A DNA stretch of 5,988 bases, taken from assembly GCA_030039975.1 (NCBI GenBank), contig JASHUO010000602.1:1-5988 (forward strand). The letters are read 5' to 3'. How positions within the stretch are numbered: the first letter of the stretch is position 1; each line of letters starts with the position of its first letter. Below the pieces are notes generated by a model. It was not told the origin of the DNA. It made no database searches and was given only the letters and a program-made list of their open reading frames with translations. The stretch is from Alphaproteobacteria bacterium. Lineage in GTDB: Bacteria > Pseudomonadota > Alphaproteobacteria > ATCC43930 > CGMCC-115725. Shown here piece after piece: positions 1 to 5,988 of the stretch. A program made the translations under genes and the position numbers.

Positions 1-1296
1 GCGGCGCACGACGAGGCCAAAGCCGAGGAGCGGCTCGCCGCGCTCAACCAGTGGCGCGACGACATCGACGCCAAGCTCGAGGCGGAGCGGAGCGACATGC
101 GCCAGCTCGCCAGCGCCGCGATCGTCGGCACCCGCGCCTATCAGCGGCATGTCGTCGAGATCAGCCTCGCGCTGCTGGCGATCGCCGGGCTTCTCGGCCT
201 CACCCTCGCCGCCGCCGTGACCCTCGGCCTGGTGCGCCCGGTGCGCCGCCTGGTCGCCGGCACGACCGCGGTCGAGGGCGGCGCGCTCGACATCACCGTC
301 CCGATCACCTCGCATGACGAGATCGGCCGGCTGACCGGCTCCTTCAACCGCATGGTGGCCGAGCTGCGCGTCAAGGCGAAGATCCGCGAGCTCTTCGGCA
401 AGTATGTCGATCCGCGCATCGTCGAGGGGCTCATCGACCGGCCGGAGCTGACCGATGTCGAGGGCTCGCGCCGCGAGATGACGATCCTGTTCTGCGACAT
501 GAAGGGCTTCACCAGCTTCAGCGAGGGCCTCACCCCGGTCGCGCTGGTCAACGTCCTCAACCGCTACATGACCTTGATGTCCGATCCGGTCCGGCGCAGC
601 AACGGCATCATCGACAAATATATCGGCGATGCGATCATGGCGTTCTGGGGCCCGCCCTTCACCAGCCGCGAGGAACAGGGCGATCTGGCCTGCCTTGCCG
701 CGCTCGAGCAGATCGCCGCCCTCGACGCGTTTCGTGCCGAGCTGCCCGAGCTCATGGGGGTCCGCCGCGGCATACCAGAGATCGACATCCGCATCGGCAT
801 TGCCACCGGGGATGTGGTGGTCGGCAGCATCGGCTCCGAGCAGACGCGCAACTACACGGTGATCGGAGACACGGTGAACCTGGCGTCGCGCCTCCAGGCA
901 GCCAACAAGATCTACGGCACGCGCATTCTCCTCGGCGAGGCCACCAGCCGCCTCGCGGCGGCCGCGGTTGAGACGCGGGAGATCGACGCCGTGCGCTTCG
1001 CCGGCAAATCGGAGCCGGAGCGCATCTTCGAGCTGGTCGGCCGCAAGAACGCGGTGGCGCCCGAGCGGCTCCTGCTGCGCGATGCCTTTGCCCAGGCGCT
1101 CGCGGCCTATCGCACCAAGGACTGGGAGACGGCGCGCAGCGGCTTCGAGGCGTGCCTCGCGATCGATCCCGCGGATGCGCCGAGCCGCGTCTTTTTGAAT
1201 CGCATTGCCGGCTTCCGCACCGAAGCCCCCGGCCCGGAATGGAGCGGTGTTTGGTCTCTGGCGGCGACAGCGAGCGGGCAGCTCCCCCCTCCCTAA
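1..1296 (+). CDS. Membrane-anchored HAMP-class III adenylate/guanylate cyclase, 5' truncated
   Basis: The gene enters from the left edge; 431 codons are visible up to TAA at 1294-1296, with no in-frame stop upstream of the ATG at 97. Residues here count from base 1. In order: a charged, probably extracytoplasmic helix (about 1-50), a hydrophobic membrane segment (about 53-78), a HAMP domain (about 79-123, with the DEIGRLTGSFNRM signature), and a cyclase domain (about 157-340). Catalytic residues are all present: metal-binding D166 in FCDMKGFT and D210 in DKYIGDAIMAFWG, purine-selecting K206, and N293 and R297 in YTVIGDTVNLASR. The second purine-selecting position is T286; a Lys/Thr pair is known in cyanobacterial-type adenylate cyclases, so cAMP is the likelier product. 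After it come a TPR-like helical pair (about 354-402) and a WSGVW tail, which I recall as typical of this family. It should act at the inner membrane, turning a signal sensed by the missing N-terminus into cyclic nucleotide. The substrate is inferred; the fold is secure. Confidence 0.93.
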   Translation, partial: AAHDEAKAEERLAALNQWRDDIDAKLEAERSDMRQLASAAIVGTRAYQRHVVEISLALLAIAGLLGLTLAAAVTLGLVRPVRRLVAGTTAVEGGALDITVPITSHDEIGRLTGSFNRMVAELRVKAKIRELFGKYVDPRIVEGLIDRPELTDVEGSRREMTILFCDMKGFTSFSEGLTPVALVNVLNRYMTLMSDPVRRSNGIIDKYIGDAIMAFWGPPFTSREEQGDLACLAALEQIAALDAFRAELPELMGVRRGIPEIDIRIGIATGDVVVGSIGSEQTRNYTVIGDTVNLASRLQAANKIYGTRILLGEATSRLAAAAVETREIDAVRFAGKSEPERIFELVGRKNAVAPERLLLRDAFAQALAAYRTKDWETARSGFEACLAIDPADAPSRVFLNRIAGFRTEAPGPEWSGVWSLAATASGQLPPP

Positions 1297-1343
1297 CCTG
1301 GGGGGTAAGCACGTCCCGCTACCGCGGGAGATCCGAGCTGCCC
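1276..1343. repeat. Nested inverted repeat spanning the convergent gene ends
   Basis: A perfect 9-base inverted repeat, GGGCAGCTC at 1276-1284 and GAGCTGCCC at 1335-1343, encloses the ends of both convergent genes. Inside are two further hairpins: five to six C-G pairs (1284/1285-1289 with 1300-1304/1305, loop 1290-1299), and TCCCGC at 1314-1319 with GCGGGA at 1324-1329 (loop TACC). The cyclase stop lies in the first loop, and the gltD stop straddles stem and loop of the second. Either strand could fold as a three-way junction. No U-rich tract follows on either strand, so it is not a standard intrinsic terminator; a role in ending or stabilising the two mRNAs is inference. Arms of this length can arise by chance in GC-rich DNA. 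Confidence 0.5.
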
Positions 1344-2758
1344 ATCAGGAATTCGTCGACGGCGCGGGCGCATTGGCGGCCTTCGCGGATCGCCCAGACG
1401 ACGAGGGACTGGCCGCGCCGCGTGTCGCCGGCGGCGAACACTTTCGGCACCGAGGTGGCATAGTCGCGATCGGTCGCCTTGACATTGCCGCGCGGGTCGA
1501 GCTCGACGCCGATGCTCTTGACCGCACCGGGATGCACGGGATGGACGAAGCCCATGGCGAGCAGCACCAGATCGGTCTTGATGACGAACGCGCTGCCCGG
1601 CACGTCGCGCATGCTCATGCGGCCGTTCTCGCTCACCCATTCGACCCGCGCCGCCTCGATCCCCGAGACGCGCCCGTCCTTGCCGAGGAACGCCTTGGTG
1701 GTGACGGCGAAATCGCGGTGGCAGCCTTCCTCCTGCGAGCTCGAGGTGCGGAGCTTCATCGGCCAGTCCGGCCAGGTGGTGAGCTTCGCCTCGTGCTGCG
1801 GCGGCAGCGGCAGGATCTCGAGCTGGCTCACCGAACGCGCCTTGTGGCGGTTCGATGTGCCGATGCAGTCGGAGCCGGTATCGCCGCCGCCGATGACGAG
1901 CACGTCGCGGCCCGTCGCCAGGATGGCTTCGCTGTCCGGCACCTTCTCGCCGGCGACGCGGCGGTTCTGCTGGGTCAGGAACTCCATGGCGAACTGGATG
2001 CCCTGGAGCTCGCGGCCGGGCACCGGCAGGTCGCGCGGATGCTCGGCGCCGATCGCCAGCACGATGGCGTCATAGCCGTGCATCAGCTTCTCGACCGGCA
2101 CGTTGACGCCGATATGGCAGTTGGGATGGAACTCGACGCCTTCGGCGCGCATCTGCGCGATGCGGCGGTCGATGACCTGCTTCTCGAGCTTGAAATCGGG
2201 AATGCCGTAGCGCAGCAGCCCGCCGATGCGCGGCGCCTTCTCGAACACTGCGACGACGTGGCCGGCGCGCGCGAGCTGCTGCGCGCAGGCGAGGCCGGCG
2301 GGGCCGGAGCCGATGACGGCGACGCGCTTGCCCGAGCGGCGCGGCGAGATCTGCGGCTCGATCCAGCCTTCGCTCCAGCCGCGCTCGACGATGGCGTGCT
2401 CGATCGTCTTGATGGTGACGGGCTGCTCGATCAGGTTGAGCGTGCAGGCGGCCTCGCACGGCGCCGGGCAGACGCGCCCGGTCACGTCCGGAAAATTATT
2501 GGTCTGGTGCAGCACCTCGAGCGCCGCGCGCATGTCGCTGGAAAAGACGAGGTCGTTCCAGTCCGGGATGATGTTGTTGACCGGACAGGCATGGTGGCAG
2601 AACGGCGTGCCGCAATCCATGCAGCGGCCGCCCTGCCGGCGCAACTCGTCCTCCGGCAGCGGGCGAACGAACTCGCGCCAATGCTGCACCCGCTCGGCGA
2701 CCGGCGCATAGCCGCGGTCGCGGCGCTGGAACTCCAGAAACCCCGTCGGCTTGCCCAT
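1319..2758 (-). CDS. gltD: Glutamate synthase [NADPH] small (beta) subunit GltD
   Basis: A complete 479-residue protein, the usual length for this subunit (about 470-490). It oxidises NADPH at FAD and sends the electrons through iron-sulfur clusters to the large subunit, which makes two L-glutamate from 2-oxoglutarate and L-glutamine in the cytoplasm. The N-terminal ferredoxin-like helical domain has CMDCGTPFCHHACP (C46, C49, C54, C58) and a second cysteine set in CPAPCEAAC (C97, C101, C105), matching the family's [4Fe-4S] motifs. A dinucleotide fold follows with VIGSGPAG (G150, G152, G155) for FAD. The second fold, VIGGGDTGSD (G290, G292, G295), is for NADPH, and the C-terminal FAAGD (about 441-445) completes the FAD site. 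The ATG at 2758 is favoured by a GGGAG 10 bases upstream and by the normal family N-terminus. It lies 5 bases after the gltB stop, so the two are co-transcribed and probably translationally coupled. Related FAD subunits occur in dihydropyrimidine dehydrogenase, but the adjacent gltB settles the identity. It ends with TAG at 1319-1321. Confidence 0.97.
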   Translation of the reverse strand: MGKPTGFLEFQRRDRGYAPVAERVQHWREFVRPLPEDELRRQGGRCMDCGTPFCHHACPVNNIIPDWNDLVFSSDMRAALEVLHQTNNFPDVTGRVCPAPCEAACTLNLIEQPVTIKTIEHAIVERGWSEGWIEPQISPRRSGKRVAVIGSGPAGLACAQQLARAGHVVAVFEKAPRIGGLLRYGIPDFKLEKQVIDRRIAQMRAEGVEFHPNCHIGVNVPVEKLMHGYDAIVLAIGAEHPRDLPVPGRELQGIQFAMEFLTQQNRRVAGEKVPDSEAILATGRDVLVIGGGDTGSDCIGTSNRHKARSVSQLEILPLPPQHEAKLTTWPDWPMKLRTSSSQEEGCHRDFAVTTKAFLGKDGRVSGIEAARVEWVSENGRMSMRDVPGSAFVIKTDLVLLAMGFVHPVHPGAVKSIGVELDPRGNVKATDRDYATSVPKVFAAGDTRRGQSLVVWAIREGRQCARAVDEFLMGSSDLPR

Positions 2759-2763
2759 GGTGG

Positions 2764-5988
<3,225 letters not shown>

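Noticed and set aside
51..317. An Arg-rich 88-codon frame on the plus strand overlapping the cyclase start.
   Set aside because: It is an out-of-frame reading of the cyclase gene, dominated by Arg, Ala and Pro, with no independent support.
752..1312. A 186-codon open frame on the minus strand opposite the cyclase catalytic domain.
   Set aside because: Arg/Pro/Cys-rich translation typical of an antisense shadow in GC-rich DNA. The plus strand carries intact cyclase motifs over the same bases.
1314..1329. A simple intrinsic terminator for gltD or the cyclase at the TCCCGC/GCGGGA hairpin.
   Set aside because: The stem is only 6 pairs and no run of U follows on either strand. I report it only as part of the larger inverted-repeat structure.

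Overview
The window is a GC-rich, densely coding stretch of bacterial chromosome. Its protein sequences look alphaproteobacterial: the GltB and GltD sequences resemble the Azospirillum/rhizobial type, and the HAMP-linked class III cyclase is of a kind common in that class. This is a judgement from remembered family sequences, not a search, and no genus can be named.

Layout: (1) 1-1296, plus strand: the 3' part of a membrane-anchored adenylate/guanylate cyclase gene that enters from the left edge. It encodes a membrane-proximal helix, a transmembrane segment, a HAMP domain, a class III cyclase domain and a TPR-like tail. (2) 1297-1318: a 22-base gap between two convergent stop codons, embedded in a nested inverted-repeat structure. 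(3) 1319-2758, minus strand: a complete gltD, the glutamate synthase small (beta) subunit. (4) 2764-5988, minus strand: the 3' two-thirds or so of gltB, the large (alpha) subunit, running off the right edge. The N-terminal glutaminase domain lies outside the window. There is no gene-free stretch over 300 bases, and I see no RNA gene, mobile element or CRISPR array.

How the genes work together: gltB and gltD form a gltB-gltD operon separated by 5 bases, with the gltD ribosome binding site inside the last codons of gltB. Together they encode NADPH-dependent glutamate synthase, the GOGAT half of GS-GOGAT ammonium assimilation. GltD oxidises NADPH and passes electrons through iron-sulfur clusters to the FMN site of GltB. 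The cyclase faces the operon tail to tail and nothing in the sequence ties its function to nitrogen metabolism.

The region is mostly ordinary core metabolism. No undescribed system is visible. The most unusual structure is the folded convergent junction at 1276-1343, which may serve as a bidirectional transcription end but lacks the U-tracts of a textbook terminator.
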